From Streptomyces sp. NRRL B-1140 (GTDB lineage Bacteria > Actinomycetota > Actinomycetes > Streptomycetales > Streptomycetaceae): a DNA stretch of 64,000 nucleotides. Both the position numbers and the translations under genes were made by a program. The number at the start of each line of letters is the position of its first letter. Position 1 is the first letter of the stretch. The stretch is from contig NZ_LGEA01000093.1 in assembly GCF_001280065.1 (NCBI RefSeq), positions 86,765 to 150,764 on the forward strand, written 5' to 3'. Positions 27,140-35,754 of the stretch are shown piece after piece. The notes beneath the pieces are model-generated. The model had not been told where the DNA came from. It searched no databases and worked only from the letters and a program-made list of their open reading frames with translations.

Positions 27140-28540
27140 GTGACGTCCCGTATCCCGCGCGACTCCAGGCTTCGACTCGTCCGCCCGCGACCCCTGGCCG
27201 CCGCCCCTCCAGCGATGAACCAGCGGCGCTCGCGCCGCCCCGCGCCGCGCCCCCCGGAGGGCACCCCGGCACCGGCGGAGCTGGCCAGAATGGCTCGCTC
27301 AGGCCTTGCCGGCGCGGCCCGCGTCGCCCGCTGGGCGGACGCCGCGCTCGGCCCCGGCCGGGACAGCGCCACCGACGACGGCAAAGCCACCCTCTCCGAC
27401 GCGACCGCCGAACGGGCCGCCCGCGATCTGGGCCTGACCGCGGCTCAGGTCAGAGCCGACTGGGACACAGCGCGTCTCGCCGGCCTCGTCGAGGTGCACG
27501 GCGACAGCGCCCGCCCCGGGTGGCGGCTGCGCGCCTGGAACCGCGACGACAGTGCCGTGCTGCGCGGCTGGGTCGCGCTCTTCGACGCCTGGTCGCTCGC
27601 CCACCCCGAGCCGGCCCGGCACGAGCCCGCCGCCGTCGCCGAGGTCGTCTCGGCCATGCCGCAGGCGCTCTCCTTCCTCCAGCTGTCCGCCGGGCCCGTC
27701 CCCGTGGAGCAGCTCCTGGACCTGCTGGAGCAGCGGGTCACCGAGCTGCGGACCGCCCGCTGCGAGATCCCCTACGGCCCCCAGCCCGAGCCGCAGGCCG
27801 AACCGGAGCACACCGACGCCCCGCTCGCCCCGCTGCTCGACTGGGCCCTGCGCGCCCTCGCCTCCGTCGGCGCCCTCACCTACGGCGACGGCCAGGCCAC
27901 CCTCACCCCGCTCGGCAGCTGGGCCGTCTGGGTCAAACTGGAGCAGATCTGCGTCGCCGCGCAGAGCCCCGCCGGGAACATCGAGCAGGCCGCCGAGGAC
28001 ATGCTCCGCGGCTGCGCCCAGCTGCGCCCGAACGCGGCGCGCGCCGAGTACCGCGCCTGGCTCGCCGCCCGCCCGGTCGGCAGCGCCGTCACCGAACTCC
28101 TCGATGCCGCCCGCGGTGAGGACGCCCTGCTGCGCGGCCTCGCCTTCGAGGCGCTGCGCGTGGTCGGCGCCCCCGCCGAGCCGGACGTCCGCGGCGCGCT
28201 GGACGAGCCCACGCTCAGGCCGTACGCGCTGCTGTGGCTGGCCGAGCACGACGGCGCCGACCCCGAGGACGCCCACGAGGTCCTCACCCGCGAGGAGGCC
28301 ACATGGCTGTGGGTGGACACCGCCGCCGCCGTCGCCGACCACGGTGAGGCGCCGCTGCTGGTGCGCCACCTGGAGTCGGCGGTGCAGCCGACCGTGCCGA
28401 GGCTCCTGGACGAGGTACGCGCCGTGGGGCACCCGCGCACCGTGCAGGTGCTGGTCGCCCTCGCCGCCGCACACCCCGACCCGGCCCTGGCCAAGGCGGT
28501 CCGCCGGGCCGCCTTCCAGGTGCACACCGGCGGCGGCTAG
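27140..28540 (+). CDS. Conserved actinobacterial protein of unknown function with HEAT-like C-terminus
   Basis: This 466-residue protein is not one I can name. Residues 1-60 are basic and Pro/Arg-rich. About residues 65-130 (LSDATAERAARDLGLTAAQVRADWDTARLAGLVEV) look like a winged-helix-type helical unit. The middle is acidic, and the C-terminal 150 residues form repeated alpha-helical pairs (LRGLAFEALRVVGAPAEPDVRGAL, then LARHLE-like and VQVLVALAAAHPDPALAKAV) resembling HEAT repeats. No signal peptide is visible. GTG at 27140 was chosen for its GGAAG 9 nt upstream; the ATG at 27215 is an alternative. Confidence 0.75.
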   Translation: MTSRIPRDSRLRLVRPRPLAAAPPAMNQRRSRRPAPRPPEGTPAPAELARMARSGLAGAARVARWADAALGPGRDSATDDGKATLSDATAERAARDLGLTAAQVRADWDTARLAGLVEVHGDSARPGWRLRAWNRDDSAVLRGWVALFDAWSLAHPEPARHEPAAVAEVVSAMPQALSFLQLSAGPVPVEQLLDLLEQRVTELRTARCEIPYGPQPEPQAEPEHTDAPLAPLLDWALRALASVGALTYGDGQATLTPLGSWAVWVKLEQICVAAQSPAGNIEQAAEDMLRGCAQLRPNAARAEYRAWLAARPVGSAVTELLDAARGEDALLRGLAFEALRVVGAPAEPDVRGALDEPTLRPYALLWLAEHDGADPEDAHEVLTREEATWLWVDTAAAVADHGEAPLLVRHLESAVQPTVPRLLDEVRAVGHPRTVQVLVALAAAHPDPALAKAVRRAAFQVHTGGG

Positions 28541-28571
28541 AGGAGCCGGGGCAGCGGGAGGCAGCGGGACG

Positions 28572-28988
28572 TCAGCCCGTCGTGATCTCCGGCGCGTACG
28601 TCCCGAAGCTCCACACATTGCCCTCGAGGTCGCGGGCCATGTAGTCCCGCGAACCGTAGTCCTGGTCCGTCGGGGGCATCAGCACCTCCACGCCGTGCTC
28701 CACGGCGTGGCGGTGATGCCCGTCGACGTCGTCCACCACCACGTACACCCCCGTGGTGCCCGCGTTCTTCATCGCCGTGTCGAACAGGCCGCCCCGGCCC
28801 TTGCTGCCGACCATCACCGCGCCGTGGCCCTGCGCCAGCTCGGCGTGCAGCACCGAGCCGTCCTCGCCCTCGTACACCGACAGCTCCGTGAAGCCGAAGG
28901 CCTCCGTGAGCTGCCGGATCGCCGCCTTGGCGTCCGCGTACAACAGCGTCGGGTAGACGCTGGGACGCCCGCCGGACGTGCCTGCCAT
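28572..28988 (-). CDS. VOC (glyoxalase/bleomycin-resistance fold) protein
   Basis: This 138-residue single VOC domain has two beta-alpha-beta-beta-beta modules: YPTLLYADAKAAIRQLTEAFGFTELSVYEGEDGSVLHAEL and VYVVVDDVDGHHRHAVEHGVEVLMPPTDQDYGSRDYMARDLEGNVWSFGTY, quoted here as one continuous family pattern in pieces. Metal ligands could be the His of VLHAEL and Glu of DLEGNVW. The family includes glyoxalases, dioxygenases and drug-binding proteins, so function is open. ATG at 28988 has GAGGTG about 8 nt upstream. Its 3' end converges with the HEAT-like gene, and its 5' end is divergent from the ABC-F locus. Confidence 0.83.
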   Translation of the reverse strand: MAGTSGGRPSVYPTLLYADAKAAIRQLTEAFGFTELSVYEGEDGSVLHAELAQGHGAVMVGSKGRGGLFDTAMKNAGTTGVYVVVDDVDGHHRHAVEHGVEVLMPPTDQDYGSRDYMARDLEGNVWSFGTYAPEITTG

Positions 28989-29115
28989 GGCGATCACCTC
29001 CTCGTGTCTCGCGGGGCTCTCGCCCTCAGTGTTCCACCGGCCCCCGGCGACGGCCCCGCGTCCGGCCGCCGGTGATCGAACACCCGCACACAGAAAAAGT
29101 GGTTGCACGCCCCCG

Positions 29116-29130
29116 TTAGACTGTCCCCCA
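29116..29130 (+). promoter_or_regulatory. Candidate promoter giving a leaderless start at the ABC-F leader ORF
   Basis: TAGACT at 29117-29122 fits a -10 hexamer (TAnnnT). Seven bases further is the A of the leader ATG at 29130, so the transcript may begin at or next to that ATG. There is no good -35; a run AGAAAAAG lies at 29092-29099, where it would be expected. Confidence 0.4.
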
Positions 29131-29153
29131 TGGCCATTCTCCTCGCGCATTAG
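29130..29153 (+). CDS. Seven-residue leader peptide MAILLAH upstream of the ABC-F gene
   Basis: ATG-GCC-ATT-CTC-CTC-GCG-CAT-TAG encodes MAILLAH and stops 110 nt before the ABC-F GTG. A -10-like box sits just before the ATG, and a GC hairpin begins 3 nt after the stop. Short leader ORFs with attenuating RNA structures are known in front of antibiotic-resistance ABC-F genes. Leader function here is inferred from that layout. Confidence 0.5.
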   Translation: MAILLAH

Positions 29154-29155
29154 AC

Positions 29156-29171
29156 GGCGGGAACGCCCGCC
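29156..29171 (+). promoter_or_regulatory. Hairpin immediately after the MAILLAH stop codon
   Basis: GGCGGG-AACG-CCCGCC forms a 6-bp GC stem with a 4-nt loop, starting 2 nt after the TAG. A ribosome stalled on the leader ORF would cover or melt it. More GC-rich complementary sequence follows to 29215, so larger alternative folds are possible. Confidence 0.45.
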
Positions 29172-29262
29172 CGTCGCCCGCCACCGCCCTTCCAACGGCG
29201 CGCTACGTGCGGCACCCCCTGATTCGTCCATCCCGCCCCCGTATCCGCCCTGGAGTCTGTCC

Positions 29263-30861
<1,599 letters not shown>

Positions 30862-30876
30862 GCGGCAGCGGCGCTT

Positions 30877-30944
30877 GATCGAATGCGTGATCAACGGCGT
30901 ATGGATCATTCGGCCCAACGGTGATCCATCATCTGTGTGAGATC
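30877..30944. promoter_or_regulatory. Cluster of five GATC sites upstream of the Gbn-like gene
   Basis: GATC occurs at 30877, 30889, 30904, 30923 and 30941, and again at 31171. In 68 bp of about 70% GC DNA one would expect far less than one. The flanks include TGATCAAC and GGATCATT. The gene-free stretch 30862-31213 holds little else I recognise. The next gene encodes a Gbn-like protein whose S. coelicolor homologue binds GATC-containing motifs, so autoregulation is a natural guess. Confidence 0.55.
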
Positions 30945-31213
30945 TCCTCGTACCGAGGTGTGTCCTACATCGATTTCGCGGCCGAGCCCCCGATTCTTCC
31001 GGGCTCGACCGCGCCGCCTTTCTGACCTGGCCTTTTCCTCCACCATCCGTTCGGCCGTACGGACAGCACTCATCGGAATTCCGCATTCCGCATGTGGGGA
31101 GGTGCTCCCGTCGTCACAACCTTGTCTCACGGACCTTGCCGAATGGGTGGCCAGGAAGGCCCGGAGGGGTGATCATGAGGAGACCAGAGCGCACTTCCCA
31201 TGAGGAGGCACGG

Positions 31214-31432
31214 GTGGCCGAGACTCTGAAGAAGGGCAGCCGGGTGACCGGCGCCGCGCGCGACAAGCTCGCGGCAGACCTGAAGAAGAAGTACGACGCC
31301 GGTGCGAGCATCCGGGCGTTGGCCGAGGAAACCGGCCGCTCGTATGGCTTTGTGCACCGCATGCTCAGTGAGTCGGGCGTCACGCTGCGAGGGCGTGGCG
31401 GGGCGACCCGGGGCAAAAAGGCCACGGCCTGA
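31214..31432 (+). CDS. gbn: Gbn-like GATC-binding nucleoid-associated HTH protein
   Basis: This 72-residue basic protein has one helix-turn-helix: KKKYDAGASIRALAEETGRS then YGFVHRMLSESGVTLRGRGG, residues about 24-63. The tail ATRGKKATA is Lys/Arg-rich. Size, sequence and neighbourhood match what I recall of S. coelicolor SCO1839 (Gbn), a small nucleoid protein recognising GATC-centred sites and affecting development and antibiotic production. GTG at 31214 has GAGGAGG 6 nt upstream; an in-frame start at 31094 is not supported. A strong hairpin follows the stop. Confidence 0.85.
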   Translation: MAETLKKGSRVTGAARDKLAADLKKKYDAGASIRALAEETGRSYGFVHRMLSESGVTLRGRGGATRGKKATA

Positions 31433-31462
31433 CCCCGGGTGGCCCCTCGGCTTCGATGGTGG

Positions 31463-31494
31463 CCACCCGGTCGGTCGACTGATCGGCCGGGTGG
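31463..31494 (+). terminator. Hairpin terminator after the Gbn-like gene
   Basis: CCACCCGGTCGGTC and GATCGGCCGGGTGG form a 14-bp stem with two G-U pairs and a 4-nt GACT loop, 30 nt after the stop. It is followed by TTACTG rather than a long T-run. Confidence 0.75.
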
Positions 31495-31539
31495 TTACTG
31501 TGCAGTCACTTAGCTGACCGCACACATCGGAGGCGTTCC

Positions 31540-32343
31540 ATGGCTTCGCCCGACAAGGACCTCGTTCCCGTACTCGACAAGGACGGCGTACGGCTCACCG
31601 TCGACGACGCGATCGCCACGGTGACGCTGACCAACCCGGACAAGCGCAACGCGCAGAGCCCCGCTCTGTGGCGGGCATTGACCGAGGCCGGGCGGCAGTT
31701 GCCGGGCTCCGTCCGCGTCGTGGTGCTGCGGGCCGAGGGCAAGTCCTTCTCGGCCGGACTCGACCGACAGGCGTTCACGCCCGAGGGCTTCGACGGCGAA
31801 CCGTCGTTCATCGACCTCGCACGCGGCGCCGACGCCGAGTTGGACGCGACCATCGCCGAATACCAGGAGGCGTTCACCTGGTGGCGGCGCAGCGACATCG
31901 TCTCCGTCGCCGCTGTCCAGGGACATGCCATCGGGGCGGGCTTCCAGCTCGCCCTCGCCTGCGACCTGCGCGTCGTCGCCGACGACGTGCAGTTCGCCAT
32001 GCGCGAGACCAGCCTCGGACTCGTGCCCGACCTGACGGGCACGCACCCGCTGGTGGGACTCGTCGGATACGCCCGCGCGCTGGAGATCTGCGTGACCGGG
32101 CGCTTCGTCACGGCCGAGGAGGCCGTGAACACCGGTCTGGCCAGCCTTGCCGTGCCCGCCGGCCAGCTGGACGACACGGTCCGCGACCTCGTCTCGGCCG
32201 TGCTCGCCGCGCCCCGCGACGCGGTCATCGAGACCAAGGCCCTGCTGCGCGGCGCCCAGGACCGCACCTTCGAGGAGCAGCGCGCGGCCGAGCGCCAGTC
32301 CCAGGCCCGCAGGCTGCGGGACCTCGCGGGCATCGAGGACTGA
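31540..32343 (+). CDS. Enoyl-CoA hydratase/isomerase family protein
   Basis: This 267-residue crotonase-fold protein shows the oxyanion-hole segments GKSFSAGLDRQAF (about 68-80) and GHAIGAGFQLALACDLRVVADD (about 128-149), then ETSLGLVPDLTGTHPLVGLVGYARALEICVTGR. The glutamates used by canonical hydratases (144 and 164 in rat) appear partly replaced: the first-Glu region reads AMRETSLGLVPD and the second lies near TGTHP. The reaction could therefore be hydration, isomerisation or hydrolysis. ATG at 31540 has GGAGG 6 nt upstream. No partner beta-oxidation genes are adjacent. Confidence 0.87.
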   Translation: MASPDKDLVPVLDKDGVRLTVDDAIATVTLTNPDKRNAQSPALWRALTEAGRQLPGSVRVVVLRAEGKSFSAGLDRQAFTPEGFDGEPSFIDLARGADAELDATIAEYQEAFTWWRRSDIVSVAAVQGHAIGAGFQLALACDLRVVADDVQFAMRETSLGLVPDLTGTHPLVGLVGYARALEICVTGRFVTAEEAVNTGLASLAVPAGQLDDTVRDLVSAVLAAPRDAVIETKALLRGAQDRTFEEQRAAERQSQARRLRDLAGIED

Positions 32344-32400
32344 GCCCGCCGAACGCGACCCGAGCCGCCGCCTTGGCGCCCGCGAGGCGCCACGGCGGGG

Positions 32401-32486
32401 CCTGAAACGCGGTCGGCCGAATCGCGCTCGCATCGGCGCGGCACGGCCGGGTGGGAGCCTGAAACGCGGTCAGCCGATCGCGCTCA
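32401..32486. repeat. Imperfect direct repeat duplicating the 3' end of the Asp23-like gene
   Basis: CCTGAAACGCGGTC, then GGCCGAATCGCGCTC, occurs at 32401-32429. It recurs with one mismatch and one missing base at 32459-32486. The second copy contains the stop codon and last codons of the minus-strand gene ending at 32470. The offset is 58 bp. Confidence 0.85.
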
Positions 32487-33192
32487 CCACGACCGCCACC
32501 GTCGGGTGATCCGACAGCGTCCGCCTGACCATCGTCCGGACCTCGCGGGCCACGTCCCGGGTCCGCCGGTCCGAGCCCACCGCCAACTCCAGCCGCACAT
32601 GGCGGTGGGGCAGCGCTGCACCCTCGGGGAACAGCAGCTCGATGTGCACCGGGTGGCCCAGCGTGCCGGTCAGATGGAGCACACCCGGGACGCCGAGCGC
32701 GGCGGCGGCCGCCCGGGCCTCGTCGGAGCCCTTGGCCTGCGCGGCGACCGGCAGTTCGGGAGAGCCCGGGGTGCGCTCCGCAGGCCCCTCCTCGCCCTCG
32801 TCCAGCAGCCCCGTCACCCGCAGGTCCACCTCGGTCACCGTCAGGCCCAGCCGCTGTTCCGCCGCGGTCGCCAGCGTCTCCCGCAGCAGGGTCGCCGTCG
32901 CCGGCAGGGGCTGCGAGGCCGTCGCGCCGAACTCCGCCGTCACCCGCATCGGCCCGGGCGGCAGCGCACTCGGCGGAGCCGGTACGGCCGGCTCGGCGGT
33001 GTCCGCCGTGTCGGCGACCGCGATCCGGAGCATGCCGAGGCGCACACCCGGCGCGTCCCACGCCGCACGCCTCAGCACCTCCTCCGCGGCCCGCTCCGCG
33101 ATCCACGCGCCGTCGCGCGCGTCACCCAACGGCAGAAGCCTGCCGATTCCCAGCTGATGTCTCACTACCTGCGCCCATCGGTCGGCCGTCAT
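32470..33192 (-). CDS. Asp23-like protein, apparently two degenerate Asp23 units
   Basis: This 240-residue soluble protein is divergent from the Asp23 operon. Residues about 85-135 (MRVTAEFGATASQPLPATATLL, EQRLGLTVTEVDLRVTGLL) and about 168-240 (GVPGVLHLTGTLG, RHVRLELAVGSDRRTRDVAREVRTMVRRTLS, VAVVVSAI) both resemble the Asp23/Gls24 pattern. That pattern has V-x-V strands, then a helix AxxVRxxVxxxL, then a final VxVxV strand. The Asp23 reading is mine; databases often call this group nucleopolyhedrovirus P10 family. ATG at 33192 is chosen; an in-frame start lies 18 nt upstream. It sits 87 bp from the divergent Asp23 gene. Confidence 0.72.
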   Translation of the reverse strand: MTADRWAQVVRHQLGIGRLLPLGDARDGAWIAERAAEEVLRRAAWDAPGVRLGMLRIAVADTADTAEPAVPAPPSALPPGPMRVTAEFGATASQPLPATATLLRETLATAAEQRLGLTVTEVDLRVTGLLDEGEEGPAERTPGSPELPVAAQAKGSDEARAAAAALGVPGVLHLTGTLGHPVHIELLFPEGAALPHRHVRLELAVGSDRRTRDVAREVRTMVRRTLSDHPTVAVVVSAIG

Positions 33193-33278
33193 TACACCAG
33201 CCTGCCGCATCAGAGGCGCGCTCCCGCGTAACCGTGCTTACGGTGGTCCAAGGACGACGACCGAAGGGACGTACGGCG

Positions 33279-33752
33279 ATGACTGACACGACCGAGACCC
33301 GGGGCGGGGAGTCCGACACGCCGGCGGCACGCAGGAGCCCGCTGGTCAAGCGCGAGGGGGGAGACCCGGGCTCCCGGGGCCGGACGACCATCGCGGACGG
33401 CGTCGTGGAGAAGATCGCCGGGCTGGCCGCACGTGACGTCGACGGCGTGCACGCCATGGGCAGCGGCATGTCCCGGACCTTCGGTGCCGTGCGCGACCGG
33501 GTGCCCGGCGGCGCCAAGTCGGTGACGCGCGGGGTGAAGGCCGAGGTCGGTGAGGTACAGGCCGCCCTCGACCTGGAGATCGTCGTGGAGTACGGCGTGT
33601 CGATCGCCGACGTGGCGCGGGGCGTACGGGAGAACGTCATCACCGCCGTCGAGCGGATGACCGGCCTCGAAGTCGTCGAGGTCAACATCGCGGTGAGCGA
33701 TGTGAAGCTGCCGGACGAGGAGGAAGAGGAACCGGAGCGCCGGATCCAGTGA
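33279..33752 (+). CDS. Asp23/Gls24 family envelope stress protein
   Basis: This 157-residue protein has one Asp23 domain: RTTIADGVVEKIAGLAARDVDGVHAMG, GVKAEVGEVQAALDLEIVVEYG, RENVITAVERMTGLEVVEVNIAVSDVKL. Residues 1-40 are charged and likely disordered, and the tail is acidic (DEEEEEPERR). Asp23 proteins are soluble, abundant in alkaline or envelope stress, and are held at the membrane by AmaP in Staphylococcus. It leads a five-gene cluster that includes another Asp23 protein and an AmaP-like anchor. ATG at 33279 follows AAGGGA; the in-frame start at 33234 adds unrelated residues. Confidence 0.9.
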   Translation: MTDTTETRGGESDTPAARRSPLVKREGGDPGSRGRTTIADGVVEKIAGLAARDVDGVHAMGSGMSRTFGAVRDRVPGGAKSVTRGVKAEVGEVQAALDLEIVVEYGVSIADVARGVRENVITAVERMTGLEVVEVNIAVSDVKLPDEEEEEPERRIQ

Positions 33753-33798
33753 GGCACGGGCCATCGGACAACACAGCGGCTGAGGAGCTGAGGAGCGC

Positions 33799-33981
33799 AT
33801 GAGCATGGCCGTGGTCGGCATGATCGCCGGCATGGCGCTGGCCTTCGCCGGATATTTCGGCGGATTCGGTGCCTTCGTGCTGGTGGCGGCGCTGGGCGCC
33901 GTCGGCTTCGTCGTCGGCCGGTTCCTGGACGGGGACATGGACTTCGGCGACTTCTTCCGTGTCCGTGAACGGCGGCGGTGA
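33799..33981 (+). CDS. Small DUF2273-like membrane protein
   Basis: This 60-residue protein has one long or two short hydrophobic helices (residues 3-42: VVGMIAGMALAFAGYFGGFG and AFVLVAALGAVGFVVGRF). It ends FLDGDMDFGDFFRVRERRR. The Gly-rich helix plus GRFLDGD resembles DUF2273 proteins found beside Asp23. GAGGAG precedes the ATG by 3-8 nt. Its stop overlaps the next start by 4 bp. Confidence 0.8.
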   Translation: MSMAVVGMIAGMALAFAGYFGGFGAFVLVAALGAVGFVVGRFLDGDMDFGDFFRVRERRR

Positions 33982-34361
33982 CGCCCGTGAGTACGGGGGC
34001 CGGTGAGCTCGACAGACCCCTGAGCGTCGTCCCGCCGGGCGAGCGCGGCGGAACGCGGATCGCCGACCGGGTCGTCGCGAAGATCGCCTCGCAGGCGGCA
34101 CGCGAGGCCGTCGGCACCCTGCCGCCCGGCGCCGGCCGGCCCTCCGCGTCCGTCGTCGTCCACCACGACGTCGCCCACGTCCGGGTCCACGTGGAACTCG
34201 ACTACCCCAGCGACATCGGCGCCCGCTGCCGCACGGTGCGCCGCCATGTGGTCGAGCGGGTGGGAGACCTGGTGGGCATGCAGGTGCCGGAGGTCGTCGT
34301 CCAGGTGGAGCGGCTGCACCTGGCCGCCGGGTCCGGCGGGGCACAGGGGAGGACGCGATGA
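33978..34361 (+). CDS. Second Asp23/Gls24 family protein
   Basis: This 127-residue Asp23 domain protein reads GTRIADRVVAKIASQAAREAVGTLP, SASVVVHHDVAHVRVHVELDYP, and RTVRRHVVERVGDLVGMQVPEVVVQVERLHL. It is shorter than the first copy and lacks the acidic tail. It starts at GTG 33978 inside the previous stop and ends overlapping the next ATG by 4 bp, so the four genes from 33799 to 35068 are coupled. It probably oligomerises with the first Asp23 protein at the membrane, which is inference. Confidence 0.88.
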   Translation: MTPVSTGAGELDRPLSVVPPGERGGTRIADRVVAKIASQAAREAVGTLPPGAGRPSASVVVHHDVAHVRVHVELDYPSDIGARCRTVRRHVVERVGDLVGMQVPEVVVQVERLHLAAGSGGAQGRTR

Positions 34362-35068
34362 GCGAACCCCAGGGCGCACAGCCGCCCGAGGGCACCACAC
34401 AGCGCCTGCCCGTCCTCGACGAGCACGGGACGAACGGGCAGGAGACGAGGAAAGGCGACGGACCCGACCGGTCCGACGCCTCGGACGCCCACGAGCCACC
34501 GCCCGGATCCGGGGCCGACGGCGGCCGCGAGGGCCGCTTCTGGTCGGCGCGCCGCGTCCCCGCGAGCATCGTCGCCCTGCTGCTCGTGGGTCTGACCGGG
34601 CTCTTCCTCTACGACATCGTCTCCGTGCGCGCCGGCCGGCCCGGCATGTACTGGCGACGGGAACTGGCGGAGCAACTCGCCGAACGGCCCCTCGACGACA
34701 CCTGGGTGCTCGTCGGCGCCGGGGTCGCCGCCGTCCTGGGTCTCTGGCTGCTGATCCTGGCGGCCACACCCGGCCTGCGGGACGTCCTCCCGATGCGGCG
34801 CACCCACACCGAGGTCCGTGCCGGACTGCACCGGGACGCCGCCGCCACCGCGCTGCGGGACCGGGCCATGGAGGTGGCCGGCGTGCAGTCGGCACGGGTA
34901 CGGGTCCGCCGGCGGCGGGCCGACGTGCGCGCCACGGCCCACTTCCGGGAAGTGGACGACGTGAAGACCGATCTGGACGGCGTGCTCGCCGACGCGGTCG
35001 GGGGACTGGGGCTGTCCCGGCCGCCCGCGCTGTCGGTGCGCGTCCGGCGGCCCGGCCGGAAGGGGTGA
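34358..35068 (+). CDS. DUF6286 membrane protein of the Asp23 cluster
   Basis: This 236-residue protein begins with a disordered acidic N-terminus (1-60), then two transmembrane helices (about 69-88 ASIVALLLVGLTGLFLYDIV and 118-137 WVLVGAGVAAVLGLWLLILA). A cytoplasmic C-terminal domain of about 90 residues follows (HTEVRAGLHRDAAATALRDRA, VAGVQSARVRVRRRRADVRATAHF) that follows the Asp23 strand-helix rhythm. The same architecture recurs in the AmaP-like protein next door, suggesting paired anchors. No catalytic residues are visible. Confidence 0.8.
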   Translation: MSEPQGAQPPEGTTQRLPVLDEHGTNGQETRKGDGPDRSDASDAHEPPPGSGADGGREGRFWSARRVPASIVALLLVGLTGLFLYDIVSVRAGRPGMYWRRELAEQLAERPLDDTWVLVGAGVAAVLGLWLLILAATPGLRDVLPMRRTHTEVRAGLHRDAAATALRDRAMEVAGVQSARVRVRRRRADVRATAHFREVDDVKTDLDGVLADAVGGLGLSRPPALSVRVRRPGRKG

Positions 35069-35074
35069 GCGAAG

Positions 35075-35653
35075 GTGCTCAGGATCGTCAACCGTGTGTT
35101 CCTCGGCCTGGTGGGCCTGATCCTGCTGGTGCTCGGCGGCTCCGTCCTGGCCGTCGGCCTGGGCGCGCCGGTGCCCTCGTGGTGGATCCACGACAGCAAG
35201 CACGACGTGCTGCTGAGCGACGCCGAGCGCACCCGCTGGAGTGACGAGGGCTGGTGGTGGCCGGTGGTGATCGCCGCTCTCGCCGTCCTGTTGCTGCTCG
35301 CCCTGTGGTGGCTCGTCGCGGTCCTGCGCCGGCGCCGCCTCGCCGAGGTGCTCGTCGACACCGGTGACGGCGACGGCGCGCTGCTGCGGGGCAGGGCCCT
35401 GGAGGACGTCCTCACCCAGGAGGCGGCCCACGTCGACGGTGTGGACGCGGCGCACGCCCGCCTGAGGGGCCGCCGCAGCACGCCGGAGGCCCACGTACGT
35501 CTCGCACTGGAGCCGCACGTGGACCCGGGGACGGCCTTGACCGACTTCACGACCGGCGCCCTGGCCCACGCGAAGACATCGGCGGGTCTCGGGTCCCTTC
35601 CGGCGGAGGTACGCCTACGGGGCGTCAAGCACGGCGCGGAGAGAGTGAATTGA
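35075..35653 (+). CDS. amaP: AmaP-like Asp23 membrane anchor
   Basis: This 192-residue protein has two transmembrane helices (about 5-30 VNRVFLGLVGLILLVLGGSV and 65-90 WWPVVIAALAVLLLLALWWLV). A soluble domain follows: LLRGRALEDVLTQEAAHVDGVDAAHARLRGRRSTPEAHVRLALEP in pieces. The opening MLRIVNRVFLGLVGL matches AmaP, the protein that tethers Asp23 to the membrane in Staphylococcus. It starts at GTG 35075, 6 bp after the preceding stop, and closes the cluster. Assignment rests on sequence plus context. Confidence 0.83.
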   Translation: MLRIVNRVFLGLVGLILLVLGGSVLAVGLGAPVPSWWIHDSKHDVLLSDAERTRWSDEGWWWPVVIAALAVLLLLALWWLVAVLRRRRLAEVLVDTGDGDGALLRGRALEDVLTQEAAHVDGVDAAHARLRGRRSTPEAHVRLALEPHVDPGTALTDFTTGALAHAKTSAGLGSLPAEVRLRGVKHGAERVN

Positions 35654-35754
35654 CGACGCACTCCCGGGGCGCGCCGCGAGGGGCGCGGGGCTGACCGAGG
35701 TGCCGCTCCACACGCGTGGGCGCGGGCGGCCCCGTGACGCGCGGGCGGCAATGG

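Noticed and set aside
28978..29262. In-frame N-terminal extension of the ABC-F protein back to 28978
   Set aside because: GTG at 29263 has a good GGAG, and the extension would run through the leader ORF and hairpin region with non-conserved sequence.
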